NCBI GenBank assembly: GCA_002778195.1 | Contig: PCDI01000009.1 | Coordinates: 639,984 to 703,983, forward strand | DNA length: 64,000 nt | DNA from: Raffaelea ambrosiae | Lineage: Eukaryota > Ascomycota > Sordariomycetes > Ophiostomatales > Ophiostomataceae | Direction: 5' to 3' | Part shown: positions 23,494 to 34,170 of the stretch, one piece after another | Layout of the letters: each line of letters begins with the position of its first letter | Position numbering within the stretch: the first letter of the stretch is position 1 | Made by a program: the position numbers and the translations under genes | Notes under the pieces: model-generated | Databases searched by the model: none | Told to the model about the DNA's origin: nothing | Seen by the model: only the letters and a program-made list of their open reading frames with translations

Positions 23494-26099
23494 ATGCCCG
23501 CATCACGGTGATCCTCGACAATTCTTGGGGGACAGACCAGGCCAGCAACAACACAGACGGCACCATCTCAGGAGACGGAGATCATCTCGCCAGACGCCCG
23601 CTGAGATGATCTAGGGCGGGAGTGCTCCCCGCATACCCTCCCTCTCCCCCCTAATTGCCTGTCTCCGCCGCCAAGCTGTTGCCATCAATCCGCAGCCGAG
23701 CGCCGTTGCCCTCGCGGGGGTTTGCGCCGTCTCTCTCGCTGCGCACGCGCCTGCCATGGCTCCAAGGTAACCTCAGCACCGGCCGGACAGCCGCCACCGG
23801 CCGGGATCTGACGGCCCAGCAGCAGACAGCGTCGTCGACCACGAGCACGGCGGCAGCAGCGGCGTCTCGACACTCCACCTCTTCTCTTCCTCCGCCAAAA
23901 CCACCATCTGACTACCACTTCCCGTTTGGCAACCCGTCCCTCCTGATCCCGACTCTCCCCAGCCGACAGCATGTGCTGGCATCGGCCGTAGCAGCAGGAG
24001 CAACAACTGCGGCTGACGACGCCTCCTCTTCTCCGAAGCCGACCCCGACTCCTTCTTACGACTTGTCCTACGAGCAGCAACGGCCGGCCGACTCTTCGGC
24101 TTCTTCACCAAGCGCGCCCGTACGCGACCAAGCACACAGCCAGAAGGAGCCAGCATGGGCAACACACTCCGAGCCAGAACAGCTTGCGGCCCCCGACAAA
24201 AGCGAAGCCAGCACAGGATCGAGTGCAGAGCCAAGGTGCGCGAGTCAAACCGATGTCTCCGCCTCTGGCCAGGGACAATCCGGACAGCCCGCCGTCAACG
24301 AGATCCAGAGGGACCCCCCGGCCACAGCATTTTCCGTCAGCGAGAGTCGTGCAGCCGCTACGGCAGCTCGCCGAGAAGCTAGGGCCTTGAGAATGGCAAA
24401 GCGGCCACAGGTGGCTGACCCCATCCATATCCTGGGCAGCAACCTACATGCCACCTATCTGGCGCACCTACTTGCAGGCATCCCACAAAGCCCGGCCGTG
24501 CGTCTGCTCCTGACCAGAAAAGATGTCTATGACCAATGGAACGAGGAGGGGCGCAGCATCCGGGTGATTCGAGCAGGCTCGCCGCTCCCGCGCAACGATG
24601 TCGTGGCCGAGCTCGTGAGAACCCCGGCGTCTTTAGCACACAACCCAACAGCACACAACCTCGATGACGAGGAGCATCACATTAAGAAGCTGATCGTGAC
24701 CATGTCGTGTGCCACCAGCATCTCGGTCATTGGGCGGCTGCAGCATCGCATCGACCACCGCACCACTATCTGCCTCATGCAGCCTGGGCTCGGCGTTGTC
24801 GAGAGGCTCAACGCCGTCGTGTTTCCCGACCCGACAACACGGCCATACTATGTCCTCGGCTACATGAACCACGACCTCGGCTACCACGACGACAAGTTTA
24901 CCGTATCGGAGCTCACGCCGGGCAGGCTGTGCCTGACCGCTTACGTGCCTCCCCCAAACCGGTCTGCCTTTGTGTCCCCGTCCTTGGTGCCCTCACACCT
25001 CGGCGGGGAACAGAGGCTCATGCCGACGCCGCCCGTCTCTTCTCTCGACAGGGACAATCTGGCAAAGGGCTTCGAGTTCATCCGCCTTCTTGAACTGTCG
25101 CCCGAGCTCGGCTGTGGCGCCTACACCACCGGCAGCTTCTTGCGGTGGAGACTGCCCGACATGATCTACGTGGCCGCCGTCGAGCCGGTGGCGACAGTCT
25201 TGGACATGAGCGACGACGCACTCTGGCGCAGCGGCGACGCACGCTTTCTTGCAGAAGCGCTGCTTAGCGAGATACTGGACGTCGTGCGTCAGCTGCCAGA
25301 GCTGCACAACTCAGCCGCTTTGAGAAACTTTGTGTGCTCAGGTGCTCTGCGGCGACAGATACAACGGCGGCGACCCTTCCGACCGCGTGACAGATTCAGC
25401 GGTTATACCAACCTGCCCAAGGACGATCTGACTGCACGATTCGCAAACACCCTTCTTCAAAAAGCCGGGTTCTGGCCTGAATCTAGGACAAGACTTGAGT
25501 TTGGATCCGGGGTTGGATCCGAGTTTGAATCCGAGTTTGGGTACGAAGGGCCCCGCGTCTCAGCCGAGAACTTTCCGGCGCCAAGCGAACACAGGGCATT
25601 GATGAGAAGCAGAGCTCGTCTGCCGCCGCCTCCGCCGCCGGCCTCCTGTCGCATGGCGCAAAGGGTGCGCGAGGGCAAGGTGTCGGACATTGAGTTTCTG
25701 AACGGCTACTTTGTGCGACGCGGGCACAGCGTCGGCGTGTCCTGTCCATTGAACGCGATGATTATGCGCATGGTGCGTGCCAAGCAGGCCGCCAACAGCA
25801 AACGCATCGAGAACGCCATCCCCTTGGTGAGGCCGGTCCCCAAGTTTTGGAGCAACCCGACAGCGCCCGAGTACTACAGCAGCCCGCGGTTGAAGCCCAA
25901 GCCTATAAAGAAAGAACCACAACCACGGGTGTACCACAATGTGCCTCTCGACACGTACAAGGAGTACCAGCGACGGCAGCGCGAGAACGGGATCAAATAT
26001 CCCGAAACTGAGCGCCATCCGCTGGAGAATGACCTGGGCCGGTGGCGACGCCGCAATTTCGGGGATCTAGACGAGGCCCTAGGATCGTCAGGAGAGTAA
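23494..26099 (+). CDS. Ketopantoate reductase-like (PanE/ApbA) protein, probably mitochondrial
   Basis: The main open frame (23655-26099) has no ATG in its first 240 codons and is closed upstream by TAA at 23652. The best rescue is a tiny first exon, 23494-23507 (ATG CCC GCA TCA CG), an intron 23508-23695 and exon 2 from 23696. This gives 805 aa with an Arg-rich, acid-free start (MPASRRAPLPSRGFAPSLSL), a typical mitochondrial presequence. About 230 disordered residues follow. Then comes a PanE-like N-domain starting IHILGSNLHATYLAHLLAG, a degenerate dinucleotide loop (GSNLHA rather than GxGxxG). The C-domain ends with DIEFLNGYFVRRG and SCPLNAMIMRMVRAKQ. A Pro-rich insertion and a basic tail are added. 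Yeast Cbs2, a cytochrome b mRNA translation activator, is to my knowledge also linked to this fold, so a role other than pantothenate synthesis is possible. Confidence 0.82.
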
Positions 26100-26819
26100 T
26101 TGTGTACCCTTTCTTTTCAAGAGGGGCTCGCTCCTTCTGTTTCTGCTTCCTCGCCGATTTCCATTCGTCTGTTCTTCACTCTACATACATTTTTCAGTGG
26201 GAGGTTTTTTTCTCACTTTTTCGTCTTCCATCTGTCATTGTTCTTCTCTTCATCTTGTATCATGTAACCACAACGGGCATATTTCTGGGATAGATTCTCC
26301 TACGTTATTTCACGGCACAAAAAGGGGGGTTGGGGGCAATCAAAAATAAAATGGAAGAGGGGGGCGCAAATTCTCTTCCAACGAAACTTTTTTCTCTTTT
26401 TTGGAATGCATGTATATCATATATTCTCTATTAGAAATAGAAAAAAAAGTAGAAACGGGGGGTCAATGGCATACTGGAGTTCTTCTTGGCTTTTTGTGTC
26501 CTGTTTTTTGTAAGCCATTCCTGCGGCAGGTTTCAGTAGATGTACGAGTAGTGCTTGTTTAAATTTCTCAGACAAACTTGGGGACTTCTCCCCCCCCCCT
26601 GTCTTGCCTTGTGACAGTGAGGCTGCAGCACTGCTATTTGATCCCTAGGCGGAGCAAGACTCCTATACATAAAAGCGGGTCCTGACAAGGCTCCCAGCGA
26701 GATCGCCTGTTAATAGTTGAAAATTTACCCCGCTGAAAGAAACGTCTCTCCCATTGTCAGGCACCACCTCTGTCCATACAGACACATTCCTCCTCCACAG
26801 GTTCCGAGCACGCGACATC
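26100..26819. other. Intergenic, PanE-like 3' flank and PDCD5 promoter
   Basis: T-rich then A-rich 3' flank, a short C-run near 26590, and one TACGAGTA copy at 26543. No gene recognised. Confidence 0.55.
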
Positions 26820-27412
26820 ATGGACGACGAGGAACTGAAGCGGGTATGTTGAGAAAGGGCGTCGACAAAGCAAGGGGAAGATCCTGTCTACGGGGGACGT
26901 GTGCTGACTGCGTATTAGATCCGCGAAGAGCGCCTCAAGCAGCTCAAGCAGCAAGGCGGCGGTGCGGCCGAGGAGCAGCAACAGCAACGGCAGCAGCAGT
27001 AAGCCCTAGGAGACGGACCCCTCCCCTTGGACAGGTGGAGGAAGACAGGGTCCCCGCCCTCGAGACTTCCACCCAGCTCTCTTCGTTTTCTTCTGACCCT
27101 AGTAGACAAGCCGAAGCCCGGTCCAACCTGCTCAACCAGATCCTCGAGCCCGAAGCCGCCGACCGCCTCGCGCGCATCCGCCTCGTCAAGGCCGAGCGCG
27201 CCAATACCGTCGAGGACCGTCTGCTGATGCTGGCGCAGTCGGGCCAGCTGCGGGGTAAGGTGAGCGAGGACCAGCTGAAGGACCTGCTGCAGCGGCTGTC
27301 GGCGGCAGAGGACGCGAAGCGGGGGACGCACAGCTCGGCGGGTCGGATTGTGGTGGAGCGGCGAGCCAAGGGCGGGTTTGACGAGGACGACGACCTGGAT
27401 CTGGATATATGA
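26820..27412 (+). CDS. PDCD5-family (TFAR19) DNA-binding protein
   Basis: Three exons: 26820-26843 (MDDEELKR), 26919-26998 and 27106-27412, giving 136 aa (one more if the TAG acceptor three bases earlier is used). The MDDEELKRIREERLKQLKQQ start is typical of PDCD5 homologues. The core triple-helix region follows, with QILEPEAADRLARIRLVKAE and KVSEDQLKDLLQRLS. The protein ends with an acidic DEDDDLDLDI tail. Between helix 1 and the core is a Gln-rich stretch interrupted by intron 2. In yeast the homologue is Sdd2/Ymr074c. PDCD5 proteins bind the CCT/TRiC chaperonin and have been linked to apoptosis in animals; the role in filamentous fungi is not clear. It runs in tandem with the PanE-like gene and converges on the ALDH. 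Confidence 0.95.
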
Positions 27413-27833
27413 GAGACGAGACGTGGACGATCGACGACGGAAGCAAAGCAAGATCGAAGTCAGGTCACACCAAAGACCAAGAAAATAAAGACCTACGAGC
27501 TGAAAAGCGACTCACGAGCTGAAAGCGAGGAACAATCAACGGGAACCACAAACGGGGAACACGAGCGAAGCGAGAAACCAAAAAAAAATAGGAGCGCGGG
27601 AAAAAAAAAAGTAAAAAGAAATAGCGGCCTGGGATAGTTTGCCGACTGTGTTGTTTTTATTTTTTATTTTTTCCCCCTTATTGTTGCCACGACTATGAAC
27701 CACCGCATTACAACTATTAACTAGTTACCACAAAGAAATTTCCATTGCGACGACTCCCATGTCCCTCTTTTGGTCCCCGTGGGACACATCTGAACTTTTG
27801 ATTGCTCCTCAGTTCCCAATGCTGCCCCGTCTT
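27413..27833. other. Convergent 3' intergenic region
   Basis: 3' flanks of PDCD5 and the ALDH gene, with A-runs near 27580-27620 and T-rich sequence near 27650. No gene recognised. Confidence 0.6.
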
Positions 27834-29800
27834 CTACGAATTTCTCACCACGTCCACCAGGCCCTTAATCTTCTGCCCCAGCGTCTGCCCGTAGCCAAAG
27901 TCCACCAGGCCGCGCACAAACGCCCATCCGCGCGCCTGGCTTCGCACCGGGTACCGCACAATCGGCGGCAGGCCCGTCCGCACGCCGAGCCATCCGAACC
28001 GATCGGCACACACGCTCTTGGCGTTGACCAGAGACTGCAGACCCTCCTGTCCGGCAAACCGGCCGTAACCAGATCCGCCCACGCCGCCAAACGGCAGCTG
28101 CACCGCGTAGTACGCCGCAAAGTCGTTGACCGCCACCATGCCCGCCTCCAGACCGTCCACAATCTCGGACACCTCGGGCCCCTCGTTGCCAAAGACCGAC
28201 GCGCCCAAGCCAAAGTTGGGCGTGTTGGCCACAGCCAGCACGTCGGCCGGCTTGGTCGAGGGGGCACGCATCATCACCAGGATCGGGCCGAAGCACTCCT
28301 CTTGGGCAATCGCCATGTCCTTGGTCACATCGGCCAGCAGCGTCGGCAAAAAGTAATGGCCCCGCGGGAACCGCGGGTGCGCGTACCGCGTGCCACCGGC
28401 GAGCAGACGGGCACCCTTGCTCACGGCTTCCTCAACCAGCGACTCCAGGCGGCCAAAGTGCGCGTCCGAGATCATGGCGCCCATGTCGTACTCTTCCTTC
28501 GTAGCGGTCTTGTCGTCGTCATCGTCGTCCTGGTTCGTGCCCACGCGCAGCGCCCGCACGCGCTCGGTGACCGCATCCAGCAGCTTGTCGTACACGCCCG
28601 GCGTGGCAATCACGCGCTCGATGCCGATGCAGTTCTGCCCGCTGGACTGGAACGTGCCGCGCAGCAGCGTCTCCACGACGGCCGGCAGCCGCTTCACGGC
28701 CGAGTCCAGCACAATGAACGGATCTTTGCCGCCGAGCTCGGCGCACACGGGCGTCAGCGCGGCCGCTGCGTCAGTGGCGACCTGGCGCGCGACCACCTGC
28801 GAGCCGATGAACGTAATGTGGGCAATGTCCGGGTGGCGGGTCAGGTGCGACGCCACGGCGGGCCAGCAGACGACCGTCTGCACGAGGGCCGGGTCGTAGC
28901 CGTGGGCGACGAGGGCGCCGCGGGCGAGCGCCGTAAAGTACTGCGCGCTCCAGGCGGTCTGCTCCGAGACCTTGACGACGATGGCGTTGCCGGCGAAGAG
29001 GGCGGACACGATGGGCGCCAGCAGATTATGGAAGGGGTAGTTCCAGCTGACGAGCGCCGCGACGACGCCCAGGGGCTGGTCGTAGACGACCGAGTTGCGC
29101 TTGTGCGGCATCAGCAGCGCGTTGGTCGGCCGCCGGCTGGGGCGCAGGGCGGCCTCGCCGTGCTTGATGGTCCACTGCAGGCGCTCGGCCACTACGAGTA
29201 CCTCGCCGAGCGCGGCGTCCAGCATCAGCTTGCCCGAGTCGAGGCAGGCCACGCGGCAAATGTCCTGCTGGTGGTCGAGGACGTGCTGCAGCAGCGACGA
29301 GAGCACGCGGCGCCGATCGCGGAGCGTCGTCGTGGCCGCCCATGTCTTTTGGGCGGCCTTGGCCGCGGCGACGGCGCGGTCGATGGCAGCCGGCGACGAG
29401 GGGTTCACGAGGCCCAGCAGCTGGCCCGTGGCCGGCGCATAGCACTGAATGGCCGAGGACCCGGGGATCTTGATCGAGGGCTCGTCCAGGTACGTCTTCC
29501 CATTGTTGCTGCCGTCCTTGGCCTCTTGAATCTTGGGCAGCGGCACAGAGTAACGGATGGGACGGTCCTTGGCAGAGTCCCGCAGACGCAGAAGACCGAG
29601 CAGAGCCACGACGGCCAGTACAGTCCAAAAGACCGACTTCAGAATGGGCCAGAGTCTGAGTGGAAGGTCGGGAGTCAGTCACAAACTGGTTGCGTCCTTA
29701 TTGTTGTTCACTTTCAGGGGAAAAGGTGGGGGGAGTTAACACACTCATCCAGCAGTTGATCGGCCTGCAAGAGCCAGGCAGCAAGCGTCTGGAAAGCCAT
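27834..29800 (-). CDS. MSC7: Membrane-anchored aldehyde dehydrogenase, MSC7 type
   Basis: NAD(P)-dependent aldehyde dehydrogenase superfamily, most like yeast Msc7, an ER-associated ALDH of unknown substrate. Two exons, 29800-29745 and 29655-27834, give 625 aa. The splice joins the first exon's GA to A, so the N-terminus reads MAFQTLAAWLLQADQLLDE and continues LWPILKSVFWTVLAVVALL, a membrane segment at about aa 27-42. Catalytic residues are in place: SWNYPF (Asn224), ELGGKDP (Glu325) and GQNCIG (Cys361). A run of six Asp (near aa 415) is an unusual surface insertion. The end with GFGDRFGWLGVR-like and PPIVRYPVRSQ segments is typical of the Msc7 group. The strong third-position GC bias creates a long open frame on the opposite strand. 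Confidence 0.95.
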
Positions 29801-30960
29801 CTTCACAAAACTGGGGTCAGAAACCTCGAGCGAGCAAGTCGAAGTGAGAGTCAGTGAACCGACAACATTCTCGGATTTTTTTTGTCGGTGACAAGGAGAT
29901 GCCGTCCGAGCTTCGCAGCGCACTTCTTTTATGATTTTCTACAGTGGAGATGTGGGCAGGAACCAGCCTGGGTCGAGCTTGCCCCATTGGCCAATGGGCC
30001 TCGTTTTCGCATACAATCGAACCATCCGACTCGGCGCACACCTGCTTTGTTGGGACCGATTCTCCATATAAGCGTATTCTATCTTACAGACATGCCTGCA
30101 GACAGTAGCAGGTTTAGTAGCAGGACTTCCGTCACATATCCTCTTCTACTTTCTCCAAAGCCTTGCTGGTATACTTAGTAGTTTAGTTATTTTTGGCCGC
30201 GAGCTATTTTGTTTGTCACATAAAAGACAACAAATATGCACATAGAGTCCCATATTGGCTCTCTTCTCCAACGTAGGTTTACTTTTTTTTTGTCCTTGTA
30301 TTTGGTTGGTGAATAGAGAAAAAGGAACATGATGCACAAAGATTTTCTTTTCCTTTTCCGAAGGAAAAAAAGAATACCAGCCAGCCGCGCGCCCAAGCAT
30401 CCGCTTCCCGAAAGTTTTCTTTGTCCTATTTTTCGCGCCCGCTTCCTTGTTCCTTCCCCTGCTTTCTCTTTTATAAAAAGTCTCAGCTCGGTGGTGGCCC
30501 ACCGTCCCGTTCACACTTGAGAATGTCCATATCCCATCCTAGTCCCTCTTTGCTTCGATTCTGCTCTCCCGTCTTTGCCTCCCAATTGTCGGTGTTCCAG
30601 CCGTTGTTGGTGCCGGGGAAGCAAATGCATGGATATCCATCCAACACTCAACCTTCACGAGGTCCTGGTCTCGGTAGTCACGCAAACAAAAAATGGGAAG
30701 GTTGTCGTCGGTCGGTGTTTCGAGAGTAAAGAGGGGAATGGTCGTTCGTGTGTCGGTTTGGTGGCCTTGTTTTTAAAATGTTTTATTATTTTTTTCGGCA
30801 TTTGGTGATCGGTTGGTGTGGGAGGAGTAGTAGAGTGTGTGAGGTGTGGAGGAGGTGTATGTGGATACAATAACGGCAAGAAGTTGACGAAGAACGCAGA
30901 TCAAAAGTAAAGAGAGAGAGACGAAATAAAGAAACGAAGTCAATCGTTCCCTCCTCTCCT
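29801..30960. other. Intergenic, ALDH promoter and RPL14 3' flank
   Basis: About 1.16 kb between the ALDH start and the RPL14 stop, both on the minus strand. T/A-rich mid-part; no domain-bearing open frame recognised. Confidence 0.55.
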
Positions 30961-31532
30961 TTATGCACTGGACTTGACCTTAGCCAGGGCCTTGCGCTCC
31001 TCGAACCGCCGCTGCTTCTTCAACCGCAGGACCTTGAAGCGGTCGAAGTCGGTCAGGGCCTTCCGCCGCTCAGCCCGGAGCTTGGTCTTGTACCAGTTGT
31101 TGGCCTTCCACTGGCCATCCACATCAGCCTTGGCCCAGGCAGCCTTGACGGTGCCCGACCGCGCGCCGCGGGTGAGCTTCTCGATCACGATCGGCGTCAG
31201 CAGCACGTCGGCAAAGGCAACAGCTTGCCGGGCAACACCGCCGGGGTTGGCCTCGGTGGCGGGGCCGTCGACAAGAGCCTGTAAGAACGCAGTTAGTTTT
31301 TTTGTTCTGTTTGAGTTGTTCGTCCGTATCCTCCCGTATGTCTCCTCTTCTCCCACCGTCTTCCTCCCTTCCTCTCTTTCGCCATGTCCATGGAAAATGC
31401 ACCCACCCGCTTGTGGTCGATGATCTCGACGATGGTGGCCAGGCGGCCGGCAGACGGGCCGCTCTGGAAGAGGACGACACGGCCGACCTCGACCAGGCGC
31501 CACTTCGAGCCGATGATTGTTGCGTCACCCAT
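30961..31532 (-). CDS. RPL14: 60S ribosomal protein eL14
   Basis: Two exons, 31532-31407 and 31278-30961, give 147 aa, the usual fungal length. The start MGDATIIGSKWRLVEVGRVV is the conserved eL14 N-terminus with its KOW-like barrel (GRLATIVEIIDHKR ends exon 1). Exon 2 begins ALVDGPATEANPGGVARQAV. The C-terminal half is helical and basic (KTKLRAERRKALTDFDRFKV, then KKQRRFEERKALAKVKSSA). It sits on the solvent side of the large subunit. Upstream, a GTGAGT donor (31702) and CACAG acceptor (31538) frame a likely 5'-leader intron that ends 6 nt before the ATG. Head-to-head with EGD2, about 1.1 kb apart. Confidence 0.97.
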
Positions 31533-31537
31533 TTTTG

Positions 31538-31702
31538 CTGTGAGATGGAATGGAAAGGAAAAGTCGAACTGTCAAGAGGCGACGACGATGCGCGTTAGCG
31601 AAAAACTGGTTCGATCTCCGGCAGGATCAAATGAAAGTCACAATGAAGACTGATCTTCTGTATCCAGAAAGTAAAAGGAAAGCAGACGTGTTCCAAACTC
31701 AC
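31538..31702 (-). other. RPL14: Candidate 5'-UTR intron of RPL14
   Basis: On the minus strand, GTGAGT at 31702 and a pyrimidine-rich CATCTCACAG acceptor ending at 31538 define a 165-nt intron just before the ATG. Leader introns are common in fungal ribosomal protein genes. Confidence 0.6.
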
Positions 31703-32391
31703 AAATTCCTTTTTGTCGCCCAAGTCGTTGTCGTGGTCGGTTTGAAGGTTGAAAGATGCAAGTCCACAGCAATGGCAGTAATCCAAGCGTCAAAGTTACT
31801 TTCTTTCGCGGGATGGATTATTTGGTGCGAGTAAAATTTCCTCGCCTGCCCTAAAGGTTGTGGTGGCCCACCGCAATTTTTCGTGCATAGACGGACTTTT
31901 GTTTTTGCGTCACCCCCACTTTTCGACCGAGAGTGCTCGTACGTATCCGGCCAACAATGTGTGCTTTTGCCTGTACAAACCCAACAAACGGCGCTCGAGA
32001 ATCATGGTCGTTGCTCGTCGTCCCAATTGCAGTAACTAAAAATCATTTTCCTATTGCATATACTTTCCTTTCTCTGCTGGTTCCTGAAGGTCGTAGAACA
32101 GGGGATGTCTTTGTGTTTTTGTCACGTGGCTAGATATACATAATTTCGATTGCGTTTGCCATACAAATGCAAAGTACTGCACCATAAAGCTGCCACTGGA
32201 AAGAACCACATAATTACCGTAATAGGATTAGCGTGTTTCTGAAAAACCCTACCTCCTTCACTTTTCGAGTTCTTTCCATATGACATTTGGTGAAGGGAAA
32301 GCCCGAGTCTATCCAATCCCCAACCAAGTGCAGCACAACCCGATTGCCTTACTACCAGGTCAATCTCGCCCGATTTTCCCCTCATTACAGA

Positions 32392-32606
32392 GTAAGTGCG
32401 ATTCTTGTCTTCTGTGAGTTTTGAGCTTGTTGCCGTGGTGGTTGTGTTCAGGGTTTGGTTTTTTTTGGTGTGCATCACCGAATTTTTAGACCTCCTTCGC
32501 ATCCGAACATCTATGCGCCAAAACCAACAAATCTTGCCTTGCTTCCCCTCCACTCGTCTTCGGCCGAAAGTGACTAACACGGAGATTGTTCTCGGCCATT
32601 TTACAG
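32392..32606 (+). other. EGD2: Candidate 5'-UTR intron of EGD2
   Basis: GTAAGT at 32392 follows ATTACAGA; a TTTTACAG acceptor ends at 32606, 29 nt before the ATG. The 215-nt span would be removed from the leader. Confidence 0.6.
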
Positions 32607-32635
32607 ATCTTTTACACCCCTACCACACATACAAA

Positions 32636-33331
32636 ATGGCCAACCCGCGTGTCGAGGAGCTCCCTGACGAGGAGGTTAAGGACGTCAAGATCGAAGAGCA
32701 GGACGACAGCGCCAGCGATGCCGAGTCTGAGATTGAGGTCGCCGCCCCGGCCGGCTCGACGACCGTCATCCACTCCAGAAACGAGAAGAAGGCCCGGAAG
32801 GCCCTGGAGAAGCTGCACCTCATCCGTGTTGAGGGCATCACCCGTGTGACCCTGCGGCGGCCCAAGAACGTGAGTCCCAAACAAGCCCCCTTCTTCATGC
32901 GGTTTTTTTTTCTCTTCTGTTTGTTTGCCTGGCTAACCAGCCCTCTGCAGATTCTGTTTGTTATCAACAACCCCGAGGTGTACAAGTCTCCCAACAGCGG
33001 CACCTACATCGTTTTCGGTGAGGCCAAGGTTGAGGACCTGAACGCCAGCGCCCAGGCTGCTGCCGCCCAGCAGCTGGCCAGCCACGACCACGACCACGAC
33101 CACGCTGGTCACAGCCACGACCACGACCATGACCACGACCACGACCATGAGGGTGATGAGGCCAAGAAGGAGGAGGAAGACGATGACGAGGAGGTCGACG
33201 CCACCGGCATTGAGGACAAGGACATTGAGCTGGTCCAGACCCAGGCCGGCGTGTCCCGCAACAAGGCCATCAAGGCACTGAAAGAAAACGACAATGACAT
33301 TGTCAATTCCATCATGTCTTTGAGCGTGTAG
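32636..33331 (+). CDS. EGD2: Nascent polypeptide-associated complex subunit alpha
   Basis: Two exons, 32636-32869 and 32951-33331, give 204 aa. NAC alpha pairs with NAC beta at the ribosomal exit tunnel and guards nascent chains. The acidic N-terminus leads into the NAC domain (about aa 45-112): IHSRNEKKARKALEKLHLIR, VTLRRPKN at the splice, ILFVINNPEVYKSPNSGTYI, then FGEAKVEDLNASAQAAAAQQ. The C-terminal UBA domain (about 165-204) ends ENDNDIVNSIMSLSV. Between them lies a His-Asp alternating segment (aa 123-145, 11 His) and an acidic stretch. The 81-nt intron is a multiple of three and has no stop, so an unspliced mRNA would still read through. Confidence 0.98.
   Translation: MANPRVEELPDEEVKDVKIEEQDDSASDAESEIEVAAPAGSTTVIHSRNEKKARKALEKLHLIRVEGITRVTLRRPKNVSPKQAPFFMRFFFLFCLFAWLTSPLQILFVINNPEVYKSPNSGTYIVFGEAKVEDLNASAQAAAAQQLASHDHDHDHAGHSHDHDHDHDHDHEGDEAKKEEEDDDEEVDATGIEDKDIELVQTQAGVSRNKAIKALKENDNDIVNSIMSLSV
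33083..33151 (+). repeat. EGD2: Coding CAC-GAC repeat in EGD2
   Basis: Alternating His and Asp/Glu codons, interrupted once by Ala-Gly and once by Ser. Eleven His in 23 residues. Confidence 0.95.
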
Positions 33332-34170
33332 AATGGACCCTGTGCTAGGCTTGTCCAGTGCAAGGGAGGGGGTTGTCGAGCTCTGAAGCTCAAGGAGTAC
33401 ACCATTTTCTAAGAATACAAAAGAGGAAGGAAACACAGCCTGGAGAAGAGAGTACTGGGGACCACTGAACTTTTGCCCAAGGTAAACAAAAGCATATTTT
33501 TTTCTCTTTTATGTTAAACAACTGAAATGAAGAAAAGCAATGATATTCCTCGAGCTGTTTTGGGAGTTGGTGGTAGTCCAGTCGATGCAGGGAATAACAA
33601 GGTTGGTTCTTCTTTTCCTTTATCTCGGCAGCCAGGCTCAGCCTCTTTAGAAGGACTATCCTTTCGTACCATGATACCCAACTGTTCAATGCCCATTTGA
33701 CTTGCAGGGAGCGTCTCCAGCCATTCCGTCAAGCCGAGATGAGATAGACTGGTCCACACTTCAGCTGAATTGGCAGTGTTGTTGAATTGAAACGAAATGT
33801 GGTATCACAAGCTACTCCCAGATCACGAACAGCCCACCATGCAGTTTCTGGGTTATTTGCATGCCGAACCGGAGCTCTGCATTGAGCTTGATTCCTGCAT
33901 TGGGCCATTTGCGGCGTCTCGGTCACGTGATTCTAAAGGATTAGATTTTGGTAGAATTGGTGCTGTTGCGGAGCAGTCGGGCTTTACTGTGATTCGTCCT
34001 AGCTTTTCCGAGCGAGAAAACTGGCCGGCTGTAGGGGAGCTTTCCGTTTCGGCTTCAAACTTTGAACCCTCCTCTCCTCCTTTCCCGCATCTACCACCAC
34101 GCCCCCCCCCCCATCCACGACCACACCTCTCCGCTCCATCCGTCGCGATACCCAAATCACGAAAAGCATC
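33332..34170. other. Intergenic, EGD2 3' flank and ATP7 promoter
   Basis: No gene recognised. The last 150 bp are C/T-rich with a 10-C stretch near 34110, as usual before a fungal start codon. Confidence 0.55.

Larger units (their letters stand above)
31533..32635. promoter_or_regulatory. Divergent promoter region of RPL14 and EGD2
   Basis: About 1.1 kb between two translation-related genes read in opposite directions. Both genes seem to have an intron in their 5' leader (separate entries), which leaves roughly 690 bp for shared promoter sequence (31703-32391). No named factor-binding site was assigned. Confidence 0.55.

Noticed and set aside
23756..23819. ATG at 23756 as start of the PanE-like protein
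   Set aside because: It is out of frame with the main frame, and the available donor-acceptor pairs either break phase or leave a 10-nt intron.
27759..29759. 666-codon open frame on the plus strand
   Set aside because: Exactly antisense to the MSC7-type ALDH. It results from high GC at third positions, has no recognisable domain and a His/Arg/Gly-biased composition.
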